From Panthera uncia (lineage: Eukaryota; Chordata; Mammalia; Carnivora; Felidae), in contig NC_064818.1 of NCBI RefSeq assembly GCF_023721935.1, forward strand, positions 76,731,041-76,795,040: DNA of 64,000 nt, given 5' to 3'. The notes under the pieces were generated by a model. That model was not told the origin of the DNA, searched no databases, and was given only the letters and a program-made list of their open reading frames with translations. Of the stretch, positions 20,601 to 29,845 are shown in pieces (the first letter of the stretch is position 1; every line of letters starts with the position of its first letter). The position numbers and the translations under genes were made by a program.

Positions 20601-20832
20601 GGGGCTCCTGGGTGGCTCAGTCGGTTAAGCGTTCCGACTTCGGCTCAGGTCACGATCTCGCGGTCCGTGAGTTTGAGCCCCGCGTCGGGCTCTGTGCTGA
20701 CGGCTCGGAGCCTGGAGCCTGTTTCAGACTCTGTGTCTCCCTCTCTCTCTGCCCCTCCCCCGTTCATGCTCTGTCTCTCTCTGTCTCAAAAAGAAATACA
20801 CGTTTAAAAAAGTTTTTTTTAAATAAAAAAAT
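20601..20832 (+). mobile_element. CAN-SINE (felid type), youngest-looking copy
   Basis: Near-consensus long-body copy: CGATCTCGCGGTCCGTGAG and GAGCCCCGCGTCGGGCTC keep their CpGs, followed by GTTCATGCTCTGTCTC and an A-rich tail. Its target duplication AAATGTACCTTCCAG (20587-20601 and 20833-20847) is 15 bp and perfect. Intact CpGs and a perfect duplication point to a recent insertion, so it may be polymorphic among related species. Confidence 0.97.
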
Positions 20833-20847
20833 AAATGTACCTTCCAG

Positions 20848-20989
20848 ATTTTGAAGTGCTGTGCAAAAATCTCTCTCATGTCCTATGGGCTTCACACGAC
20901 CCTTCCTCAGAGGCTTAGGATACATATGATAGACGGGCATATGAAAAGGTAAATCTTAGTATTTGTTTTAAGAGTCAATAGCACGACGC
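20848..20989. other. single-copy sequence
   Basis: Nothing recognised. It leads into the AT-rich candidate element. Confidence 0.4.
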
Positions 20990-21250
20990 TTGTCAGCCAC
21001 ATAATCATTATTTACCTACAATCGCGGATTACTTTATGAGGCTAATCGCTTGGGTAATTGCTTTGTCATAGCAAGATAGCCACACACTTATAGCCAACCA
21101 TGTAAATTATAGCTTTTTAATCTCACAATTACGGTGCAGTGTGAAGGCTACCAAAGAGGTTGAGATGGAACTAATTGCCAAACAGTGTCCTGGGACTTTA
21201 TTTATCTCCCATCTTGACAGCTTAATGGTGGGATGCAACGTGAGTAGCGT
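20990..21250. promoter_or_regulatory. candidate conserved noncoding element
   Basis: Repeat-free block rich in homeodomain words: ACATAATCATTATTTACC, GCGGATTACTTTATGAGGC (OTX/CRX-like GGATTA), GGCTAATCGCTTGGGTAATT, GTAAATTATAGC and GGAACTAATTGCC. Many spaced TAAT cores in 260 bp suggest an enhancer. No conservation data are available. Confidence 0.35.
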
Positions 21251-21629
21251 TGTTTGGGGCACGCTTTGCGTCCGTGTAAGGTGAGGGCTCAGCCCCAGAC
21301 TGTCCTCAGCCTTGCGTTGTTTTCGTTGGCGTCTTGACGGGACACGACCCCACCTGAGAGGCAAACACGTGAATTGGAACGCTTGCCTTCAACTCTTCCG
21401 AGCGGTGACAGACGATGGCAGACACGGTGGCCTGGAAGTTACCTCTTGGATTAGCGTCCGCTTCATCTGAGTTTCCTCAGGGAGCGGTTAGCGTGGAGGC
21501 CACACCTCTAATAAACAGGATTTCGATCTGTACGGGAAAGGGATTGTTGACGCACGTTCATTCTAGTAAGAATCAATGCAGCTCTTTGTAAGAGGTGCCC
21601 GGCACCGGAATGGGGCTCTTGGGGCTTGG
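21251..21629. other. single-copy sequence, nothing recognised
   Basis: No repeat recognised. CpG density is above the usual background. Confidence 0.4.
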
Positions 21630-21810
21630 ACGTCTCTGCTGCTTTCGAGCCACGTGACTGCGGGCTGCTTACTTCTCTCCTCGGACCTTTAGTTTCTTCA
21701 TCTGTAAAATGGGAACGACCAACCTCTCTTGGGGGTTGTTGTGAGTCAGGTGAAATGAGAGGCCGCAGGTTGGGTGCTTAGAGTGATGCCTGGCCTGTGG
21801 GCAGAAGGCT
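21630..21810 (+). repeat. MIR, nearly full length
   Basis: GAGCCACGTGACTGCGGGCT, ACCTTTAGTTTCTTCATCTG, TAAAATGGGAACGACCAACC, TTGTTGTGAGTCAGGTGAAA and TTAGAGTGATGCCTGGC span the MIR core and 3' part in order. Confidence 0.85.
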
Positions 21811-22674
21811 GACCACGTCGGCACTGGCGTCCATCTGATGTAACCCCACGCCGACGCCTTCTTACGCCAATTCCTTACGTCATCGTTTCATGGGACACTG
21901 CCTGTCTTAGGGAGTCCGCACATGTCCGATGTGCCGCCGAGTTATGTTAACACGACTCTCAGCCTAAAGCGGTCCTGCCCTGGGGGCTGGACGATGCCAC
22001 CAAGGGTGGGTCATCTATGTGAGGGGACTTTGCATCTGGGCTCTCCTGATGCTCAAGTGACGCTCCCAGGAGTACGTTACTTTTTAAGGCTAATGAATCA
22101 GACCCAGCGCACAGGGTTTTTGTGTGAACATCCTCAGTCCTCCAGCATGCTCTGCGTGGGCACCAACCTGTCTCACTCCAAAATCCTGTGCCCACAGGCA
22201 CTTAATTCGACCCGCCTCGTCCTTGCCTTCTTCTTTCTCGCAAGCCCCCTTATCTGCCAGGGTTCGCTTGAACCCCAGCCTCCCGTGGAGCCGTTTTCCC
22301 TCCATCCCAGCAGCAGATTCACGAGCCATCCCCACACCCACACGGGTGATGTTCCCAAGTGTGCTTGCTAACATTTCAGGTAAACTTGCACAAAAAGACC
22401 TCGACCGCGACGCTCAGGACTTGACTTTTCTCAGCCCTGTTCTGTCTTTCAGAATCTGAGCCTAAAATGATAGCTTTCTTTGGGGGAATGGCAACACACC
22501 TGAATTCACCTGCCCCAAAGCCTTGACAGGCGTCTTCCTTGTGGACGGAGAGAAGCGCTGACCTGAGAACCAAGAATCCCGCAAAGGAATGGGGAGAGAA
22601 GCCGATTTCAGAGTTCTTCCCTTAGGAGTGGTCCCCGGGAAACTCTCAAGGGGAATTGTATTGCAGGGTTGACA
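21811..22674. other. single-copy sequence, nothing recognised
   Basis: A plus-strand open frame of 149 codons (21922-22371) has no recognisable domain, and overlapping frames are open on the other strand. I do not call a gene. Confidence 0.4.
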
Positions 22675-23090
22675 TTTACATAAAATTCAGATTTCTTCTT
22701 CTCTTAAAACCATCGTCTCAAGAGGTTTTTGATCCATAGAAAAGAGAGATGTGGGCGGCTGGAGGGAAGAAATAAGTGCTTTTGTTGAAAAGGCGGATGA
22801 GCTGGCTCCAGGTGAAAGCCTTTTCCCAGGTAGCGGCTCTGTGTTGGCAGGTCTATCTTGCCGAGTATTTTCTGGCCCATTTTCGTGACTGAGAATAGAA
22901 ACGTTCCCATGATCCTGCCCATTCCCAGGTCTGGAAGAACATGACCTGTAGAGGCGCGTAGCCTCAGACAAATGGAAGTGGTGCATTCTGAATGCTTGTC
23001 TTTTTAGCATAAATCCGTGGTGAGTGGCTGCGTTACGGCCATCTTTTTAGTGACATCAAAGCCAAGTGCAGAGAAAATGCACTATTAAAG
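22675..23090. promoter_or_regulatory. candidate conserved noncoding element
   Basis: Repeat-free 400 bp with balanced composition and no repeat landmarks, ending in GCATAAATCCGTGGTGAG and a CAAAGCC/TTAAAGC AT-rich end. A weak inference. Confidence 0.2.
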
Positions 23091-23144
23091 CAAAAAAAGT
23101 CAAAGGGTGTGGGCACACAATTTTAATACCGAGAGAACAAGCAA

Positions 23145-23180
23145 TTTCTTTTCTTTTCTTTCTTTCTTTTTTTTTTTTTC
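23145..23180. repeat. TTTC/T-rich low-complexity tract
   Basis: TTTCTTTTCTTTTCTTTCTT followed by a run of T. Confidence 0.9.
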
Positions 23181-23359
23181 TGATGTGAAGAAATGAAAGA
23201 CTGTCTCTTCTAGGGAGGAGTCCTGAACTCACTTTGCTAAGAGACTGTCACTTTCTAACCAAGCTGGACTTGCAGTTAATTCAGAAGTTCTGTGTTGGGG
23301 CTTGACCACCCTCTGGTCTCCTGGTCGGTGTGTCCGCTGAGGAGGGTCTGGTGGCCGCA

Positions 23360-23535
23360 GTTCTAGAAGCGGACAAGGGACCCAGGTCTGAATTCCCGGT
23401 CTTCCATTTTCATGTGGCCTTGGCCAAGCTGCTGATATGTTTAGCCTCAGTGTCCGCATCTATGAAATGGGTAGAGTAATAGCTGCCTTGCCATGACATT
23501 GTGGAATGTGTATAAAAGCACGGGATAGAAGCTGA
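23360..23535 (+). repeat. MIR
   Basis: ATGTGGCCTTGGCCAAGCTG, TTTAGCCTCAGTGTCCGCAT and CTATGAAATGGGTAGAGTAA follow the sense MIR order. Confidence 0.75.
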
Positions 23536-23559
23536 GGAAATGTCGGTCTCCTTCTCATC

Positions 23560-24053
23560 TTCTTCTTTTCTTTTCTTCCCCATCCCTCCCTCCCTCACTC
23601 CTTCCTTCCTTCCTTCCTTCCTTCTCTCCTTCCTTCTCCCCTTCCTTCCTTCCATCCTTCTTTCCTTCTCTCCTTCCTTCCTTCCTTCCTCCCTCTCTCC
23701 TTCCTTCCTTCCTTCCTTTCTTTTCTCCTTCCTTCTTTCCTTCCTTCCTTCCTTCTCCCCTTCCTTCCTTCCTTCCTTCTTTCCTTCCTTCCTTCCTCCC
23801 TCCCTCCCTCCTTCCTTCCTTCTCTCCTTCCTTCTCCCCTTNNNNNNNNNNNNNNNNNNNNNNNNNNNNNNNNNNNNNNNNNNNNNNNNNNNNNNNNNNN
23901 NNNNNNNNNNNNNNNNNNNNNNNNNNNNNNNNNNNNNNNNNTTCCTTCCTTCCTTCTTTCCTTCCTTCCTTCCTCCCTCCCTCCTTCTTTCCTTCCTTCT
24001 CTCCTTCCTTCTCCCCTTCCTTCCTTCCTTCCTTCCTTCTTTCTTTCCTTCCC
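23560..24053. repeat. polypyrimidine TTCC/TCTC tract containing an assembly gap
   Basis: About 390 sequenced bases of CCTT-type repeat, pure pyrimidine on the plus strand for long stretches, broken by 100 N at 23842-23941. Similar blocks (CTCCTTCCTTCTCCCCTTCC) lie on both sides, so the true length and copy number are unknown. The open frames through it (serine/leucine/phenylalanine/proline-rich on one strand, lysine/glutamate/glycine/arginine-rich on the other) are artefacts of repeat composition. Confidence 0.97.
23842..23941. other. assembly gap, 100 N
   Basis: Exactly 100 N, a conventional placeholder for a gap of unknown size. Confidence 0.99.
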
Positions 24054-24174
24054 ATCCCTGCTGTCTTCATCTTTTGGAGTGCTTTTTCCAGAGAATGGGG
24101 AGCATGGAGGCAGAAATAGGGATTCCTGCAAGATGTGGGGTAACAGGAAAGCTTGAGTGTGTTTTCAGACCTCA

Positions 24175-24335
24175 CCTCACAATGTTGCTCAGAGTGTGAT
24201 CTGAGGGCTCCCTCATCAGAGGCATCTGAGGGGCTTCTGTCAGATGCAGGGCTCTGAAACCCACGACTGCCCAATCACAAGCTCTGAGGCGGGCCCTGGG
24301 AATTTGTGTTTTAACGAGCACCAAGCATAGCAGGA
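24175..24335 (+). mobile_element. MER20-like hAT-Charlie MITE
   Basis: TTGCTCAGAGTGTGATCTGA, CATCAGAGGCATCTGAGGGG, GGCGGGCCCTGGGAATTTGT and GTTTTAACGAGCACC follow the MER20 plan, related to the copy at 9789. Confidence 0.75.
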
Positions 24336-24724
24336 ACCATCGAGTGCCCGCAGACAGCCATTGCCCTTCCTTTTTCTGACCCAGTCCTGTTTTGTTCAGG
24401 TGTCCACAAAATTCAGCGGCAAATACTGGTTGGTCTAAACAGACCCAGAAGCCCCTAGTCTTCCTGCCAGTGACAGGTTCAGTCGAGGGCAGGGGGCTCA
24501 GTCCTCACCAAAGCAGATGAACAAGGACTAATGCTGGGGGTGCTTCTGGGAAGGTTTCCTCATGCTTTGAAAGCCTCTCTTCTTCCATTAGATGCTGCTG
24601 TTGGTGTGTGAAGCCTGGAACTGGGCTGGTCGTCTTGCAACCCAGGGAACAGCCAAGGACAAAGCTGACGGTGCCCTCACTGGTGCATCAGGCAGGTGGG
24701 ATACTTGTGGCAACTTAAAAAATA
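24336..24724. other. single-copy sequence, nothing recognised
   Basis: No repeat or exon recognised. Confidence 0.4.
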
Positions 24725-25240
24725 GAGACATAATTAATACAACATAAAATTTCATGTTTTAAAGTACATGATCTAGTGTTTTTTGTTTGTTTGTTTTGTA
24801 TGTTCACCACGCTGGGCAACCATCACCGTGAATTCCAGAACATTTCTGTCGCTCCGCAGAGAAACCAATACCTCTCACCAGTCACTCTCAATTCTCCCTT
24901 TCGCCAGCTCCTGGCAACCTCTAATCTCCCTTCTGTCTGTACGGATTTGCCTTCGGGACATTTCACGTTGATGGAATCCTTCAGTACGCGGTCTGTCGCG
25001 ACGGTCTTCTTTCCCGTAATGTTTCCAAGGTTCATCCACAGTGAAGCACCTGGTAGCACTCTGTTCCTTCCCTCGGGCGTATCATAGTCCACCGCACGGA
25101 CCTACCGCATTCTGTTGATGCATCTGTAAGCCGGTGGGCCTTTGGGTCCTTTCTGCTCTTTGGCTGCTGCAAGCAATGCTGTGGGGCACAGGCGTGTGCG
25201 AGTTTGGGGAGGAAGTGTGTCTTCAAGTCTCTTGGGTTAT
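24725..25240 (-). mobile_element. L1M LINE 3' end
   Basis: Antisense L1M: CAACATAAAATTTCATGTTT, GGGCAACCATCACCGTGAAT, TCCAGAACATTTCTGTCGCT, AGCTCCTGGCAACCTCTAAT, ACGGATTTGCCTTCGGGACA, TTTCCAAGGTTCATCCACAG. The stretch CGCGGTCTGTCGCGACGG replaces a CpG-poor part of the L1 consensus, a strong case of CpG gain. Confidence 0.85.
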
Positions 25241-25284
25241 CCATCAGGTGGTTCTTGTACTTCCTAAAATCTGGGTAGTATGGC

Positions 25285-25500
25285 AGAGGGTTCAGAGGTA
25301 GACTCCGGAGTCTGACCACCTGGGCACAACTCCTGGCACTAACCCTTACTAGTTAGGGGACACTGGGCAGGTGACACGGGGCAGGACACCTGTGCTTCAG
25401 TTCTTTTTCCAGCAGGTGTGAGGGTAACTGTATTGTCTCTGCACGATCTGCCCTAAGAACTAAATGAGTTAATCCAGCGACAGTGATCCTTAGACCTCTA
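25285..25500 (+). repeat. MIR, nearly full length
   Basis: GTAGACTCCGGAGTCTGACC, ACCTGTGCTTCAGTTCTTTT, CTAAGAACTAAATGAGTTAA and TCCAGCGACAGTGATCC cover the MIR span. Confidence 0.75.
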
Positions 25501-26189
25501 CGTGGTGCATAATTAGTGTCCAGAAAACATGAGCCGTTGTCATTAATGTCATACCCACATACCAGAAGGAACTCGCTGTAGATTCTGCTGCTGAATCTGT
25601 TCTTGCCTATCTCTAGGGAGCGAGGGTGAGGTAGAAATCCCTCTTCGTAAACACCATCGTCACCTCCACTGGCCCCCCTAATGATCCAGGCAGAGCGCAC
25701 ACACTGGTCAAACGGGTCAAAATACACAAACAAACCAACCAGAGCCTGGCTAGATAAGAACAGCTAAGGGTACTACCTTCCTGATTCTCTTGCTTTTATT
25801 TTTTCTCTTTATTTATGCTTTCACTAGCTTCACTTGGAGCTGATTAGTGAAACTGCGAGCTTTTCTTTCTGTACACTACACAAGCCCACCCTGCGTCCCT
25901 GCCCTGTGGCTGACATTATTGCAAGGTTTTGGTTCTTCCTTGGTCATCCATTACCTTTTATCAGAACACACATTTCCCTGGACTCTTTACTCCGTACCCT
26001 ATACATCTTTTTAGCTTCTCGTGTTCAAAGGTCAGCGTGCTAGTCAGACGTCGAATGGCACGGTTCTCCCCCCACCGCCCCCCTCCACCGATCCCAGTTC
26101 CAACCAGCGTGGGGGCTGATCTGCCCTTAATACCGTGCCTTCGTCACGGCTTCGGGTGAGAAATATGAGACAAGGTATGGCCTTGGGAG
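25501..26189. other. single-copy sequence, nothing recognised
   Basis: No repeat or exon recognised. 25790-26040 is T-rich. Confidence 0.4.
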
Positions 26190-26290
26190 AGGTCCGCAGT
26201 CCTCCATTTCGAGCATTCCCCGAATGTCATAATTAATGTGTTGTAATTAATAACTAGCGCTGCCCCAGCCTGAGCTGAAATTCACATCCT
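26190..26290. promoter_or_regulatory. candidate conserved noncoding element, paired TAATTAA
   Basis: GTCATAATTAATGTGTTGTA followed by ATTAATAACTAGC gives two TAATTAA palindromic homeodomain words 17 bp apart in repeat-free sequence. Confidence 0.3.
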
Positions 26291-26599
26291 GGTCCCAGGG
26301 GGCACATGCATCTTGGCCGAGCTATGGTTCCTGGGCCTGTAGTTCAGATTCTCTGAGTGTTACGGGCGCCTCCTTGCCAGGCCTGGGACCCCGAGGCTGG
26401 TGGAGGGTTTGATTCAGCCGCACCGGGGCTCTGGGCCCGAGGGGCCTCCTAGTCCTAACTGACCTTTACAACCCCCCTCCCTTGGAGGCTTGATAGCACC
26501 CCAATGAAAGGACCCTGGGGCTCAGCTCCCAGCTCTGGGTCCACGTTTGTAAGTTTCTCCTGGCCACGTGGGGCGGTAGGCGGGCAGCCAGGCCCTGGA
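26291..26599. other. single-copy GC-rich sequence
   Basis: Nothing recognised. Confidence 0.4.
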
Positions 26600-26715
26600 A
26601 TCGGCGCCGACACAGCTCCTGCCTCTGTTCTTCTGGCTGTGTGATCCAGGGCAAATTCCTTCCCTCTCTGAGCCTAAGGGATGTCATCTGCAAGAGACGA
26701 GAAGACAACATCCAT
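26600..26715 (+). repeat. MIR
   Basis: TGGCTGTGTGATCCAGGGCA, AATTCCTTCCCTCTCTGAGC and CTAAGGGATGTCATCTGCAA: sense MIR core. Confidence 0.75.
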
Positions 26716-26984
26716 CTTACCCAGTCATTTTATGGATCCAATAGGAAGACGTGACTCTGCTTTGCAGAGTCTCCAGGTGAATTCTCACCAAAGATTAGTA
26801 GCTGCTATCGCCATCACCTTGGTCACACTAGGTCTGCCCTCAGGGTGTCCCCATCCCTCCTTGTCCCCTCACCGTGCTGGGGACCAGGCCCACTCTCCCG
26901 GTTAGGCCGCACCCGGAACCCATTCTCCCGCCTCCTCTGGCTTCTAGTCCCCTCATCCGTTCTAGAATAGGGTCCTAACCGGGG

Positions 26985-27430
26985 CTCCCGCCCGAGTGCT
27001 CACGACTTCACCTGGCCTGTGACGCGGCCACATCCATCTTTCTAAAGCATAATCCTCACCGCCTTACGCTTGCTGAAAGAACCCCACGAATGACGTCTGG
27101 AAACAGGTCCGGGCCTGGCTCCTCGTCTACCGGCCTTACCCCCCCTTGACCCAAATGACTGTCCGGTCTCCCGCCAGCTTTATGCCACACGCGGTGGAGC
27201 CTGCACCGCTTAGTGCCTCCCATGCCCGTGTCCACACGGCTTCCAGCCCTCCTGCCCAGAAGATCTGGGCTCAGGACAGCTGTGCCCGTGGCTTTGCCCG
27301 ACCTTGTCTTTGGACCCTCCTGACAGACAAGTGCTCCCCAGGCACTGGCTCTCCTGGCTGCAAAAAGCACATGTGTCTCTGCTGTCCAAGGGTCTCACGC
27401 GGAGGCCCCTCATCCAGCCTGCCCCAGGGC
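26985..27430 (+). repeat. LINE2 3' region
   Basis: CATCCATCTTTCTAAAGCAT, ACGCTTGCTGAAAGAACCCC, GGTCCGGGCCTGGCTCCTCG and TTATGCCACACGCGGTGGAG align with sense L2 (gatctttctaaaacacaaatctg...ctgcttaaaatccttcaatgg...aggcctacacaatctggccc). Divergence is high and CpG-rich. Confidence 0.5.
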
Positions 27431-27471
27431 CGAGGCCTCGACTGATGGGTCAAGTCCCAGCCCCCCCCCCC

Positions 27472-28099
27472 GTGCTCCAGGCTGAGCAACTTGGCCAGTG
27501 TCTGGTTCAGTGGGGTCCCACCTACGACTCTTTAAAAGGAAAAAAAAAGAAGGAAAGGCTGTTCTGCTGCTCACGAAGCCATTCTAAAAACCACGGCGAA
27601 CTGCCTGCCGCCGGGAGGTGTTCCCCCGGCAGGAATGGGAGTGAGTGCACTTTGATTTCTCAGGGGCAACCGCTCTCGAGCGTGTTTTCTCTGGCTGGGG
27701 GAGGGGAGGGAGGCGGAGAGGGCTGGCATGGCTTTGGCTGATGGACAAGGTGGACAAGGGCAGCAGGAGACAAGAAGGGCATTGAAGGGCACGGCCAAAT
27801 CTGGGCAAACTTCAGATAAGGGTCTGACCTTTGTCGGGGTCGGAGCCCCAAGCTTGCGTTCCAAGTCCTCCAGGGCCTCGTGTTACCGGGGCTGATTAGC
27901 GGGAGTCTGTAGTTCAGTGGGAAAAACAATGCCGGGTCGGCTTGACTCGTCCAGGCTACGGAATCCAGAGCTCATTACACAGCCGTTTTCGTGTCCAGGC
28001 CTGGAATGAAATGTCGAGCTGCTGACGGTTTCCTACGAATTCCTCGGTGTTTTGTTTAAGGGGAAGAAATGCATCCCGAGCTCACTACGGGCTCTCCTT
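27472..28099. other. single-copy sequence, nothing recognised
   Basis: An 11-base C run precedes it (27461-27471), and there is an oligo-A run near 27540. The open frames overlap each other and are unsupported. Confidence 0.4.
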
Positions 28100-28380
28100 G
28101 CTCCGTCAGCCACAAAATAAATTAGACAGGTCAAACGTTGTAGATTTAATCTCACTGTGAACTGAAAACATAGTAGCTCTCCTGCCACCGGAGAATCTGC
28201 GAGCGCTCGGTGACCCCCTGGTGAACCGGAGGGGCCGGGACGGCCGGCAGGTGCAGCTGCAGGGACTCAATGTGACATTCACCGTGGCTCTTTGTGCCCT
28301 TCTGAGAACTGCTGGGTAGCCCTTGGAACTGAATACTCCAGGGCTTTCCCTCACCGGCTCACAATTACCGGTGCAAGGCA
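28100..28380. promoter_or_regulatory. candidate regulatory block with CpG cluster
   Basis: Repeat-free. An AT-rich left half (AAAATAAATTAGACAGGTCA) passes into a CpG-rich centre (CTGCGAGCGCTCGG, GGGCCGGGACGGCCGG), and the block ends with CACAATTACCGGTGC. The CTCF-like word at 28211 lies inside. Confidence 0.3.
28211..28224 (-). promoter_or_regulatory. weak CTCF-like site
   Basis: The reverse strand reads TCACCAGGGGGTCA. It keeps the CACCAGGGGG part of the CTCF core but loses the last positions (about 10 of 14). Confidence 0.25.
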
Positions 28381-29424
28381 GAAAAAAAGGAGAAATTGAG
28401 AGAGAGGCGAGAGGAGGAGCCGGGGGGAGGAGGGAGAGGCTGAGGGAGCAAGGGGCAGATTCTCCGCGGTGCTGGGGAGGCCGTGGCGGTTCCAGTCAAG
28501 GGCAGATGTTGGCACAGGGGCCAACGGGGCGGAAAGAAGGGTTAGAAACAGCACTGGGTAAACAGCTTGCTCTCGGCTTCCCGGCAGCATGGAGGGGGCG
28601 CCCGGCCTGCTGGCCTGAGAGCGGGAAAGGAGAGAGACCACAGATCTGGGTGCTGGGGGTGGCACAGGCTTGGTGGTCAGAGGCCTGGTGAGTCCGGTGG
28701 ATCATAGGCAGGTCCCCCCCCCTGGGGTGGATTTGCTGCAGGGAAGGGGAGCGAGCACCCCGAGCCACTCTTTCTGGGGAGAAGGCTCCCCTCCCCACCC
28801 TGCACAGCCACGCGCAAACCACCCTCGGGAGACACCCCACTGGGCGTGAGCGTCAGCAGGGGCTGGCATGGGGAAAGGTCATGGGGAAGTTTAGACCATG
28901 GTTATGAACTGGTCTAGGCCGGGGCTTAGTTCTGGCCAGACAAGTCTCCCTCTCTGTGGGAAAGGGAGACAGTGAGAGCCGAAGTCCAGTTTGAACTGCA
29001 GGGAAGGCAGGACTCTAGAGGTTCAAGGTCAGGGGCTGCATGTGTGGTGGCAGAGTCTGCAGGAGTCATAGGATTGAGAAAGGGTCTGACCGCCTTACGG
29101 GTACCGTAGGGAAGGCCTGGTCCCCCCAGAGCCTCTTCTCCTCCTGCCTGTGATGTCACCATCAGTGGGGGTCTGGCAGGGAGAAGAGTGTCCTATCTGC
29201 CTGCTATGTCCAACCAGGTAGCAACCTACAAAGTCACCAGGCCTACGCCTGACAAAGACTCAAATTTGTAAAGGATTTTCCCAGAAGAGCCAAGGAAACC
29301 ACGTTCTATAGTCCAGGGTAGAGCAGCCCCATTGCCATTGGTAGGAGCCCAAAGGGAAGGAGAGGAAGAGGGGCTAGTTCCAGGGCAAGAGGAGACCGAC
29401 CCCTTGGAGGTAGAGGGTGGGAGA
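28381..29424. other. single-copy sequence, purine-rich start
   Basis: 28380-28470 is AG-rich with several GGG/GGGG runs. Nothing coding recognised. No repeat called through 29424. Confidence 0.4.
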
Positions 29425-29560
29425 CAGGTCAGAGGCTCATTCACTAAGAGTTTGTAGTGCTCACGGTGTGTCCAGTGCTGTGTCTGGGGATACTGAGGCT
29501 AACAGGACCTGCTTTGGCCTTAGAAGGGCTCATGGGCAGCTAGGGACGTCACCAACCTTG
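29425..29560 (-). repeat. LINE2 3' end
   Basis: GGCTCATTCACTAAGAGTTT, GTGTCCAGTGCTGTGTCTGG, GGATACTGAGGCTAACAGGA and AGAAGGGCTCATGGGCAGCT match the antisense L2 terminus. Confidence 0.6.
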
Positions 29561-29744
29561 GAGTGTTTGGGGAAAACCCACTGAAGCTCTCCTTCACCAC
29601 GAGCCCCCCTCCCAACCAGATGCCAGCAGGGGAGCCTGGGTAGGGTCAGTTATCTTCTGCTCTGGGTCACTCAGCACAGAGGCCCATCTACCTGCCACCC
29701 AACCAGGAGCCCTAGGACAGTCACCTTGGGCACAGAGCACTGGG

Positions 29745-29845
29745 CGAAGCCAGGAGCCTGGGTTTGAGCCCCGGTGACCTCAGTAGCCATCTGGCCAAAT
29801 CCCTGGTCAAGTCTGAGCCTAGTTTCCACCTCTGGGCCTTGGCAC
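29745..29845 (+). repeat. MIR
   Basis: GAGCCTGGGTTTGAGCCCCG, CCAAATCCCTGGTCAAGTCT and GAGCCTAGTTTCCACCTCTG: sense MIR. Confidence 0.65.

Noticed and set aside
20601..20700. tRNA genes in the SINE heads
   Set aside because: The heads are tRNA-Lys-derived and keep A- and B-box-like words, but they are fused to the SINE body and lack an intact cloverleaf end. They are retroposons.
23540..24274. Open frames of about 180-240 codons on both strands across the N gap
   Set aside because: They are translations of a polypyrimidine repeat and unknown bases. Both strands are open, as expected for such sequence.
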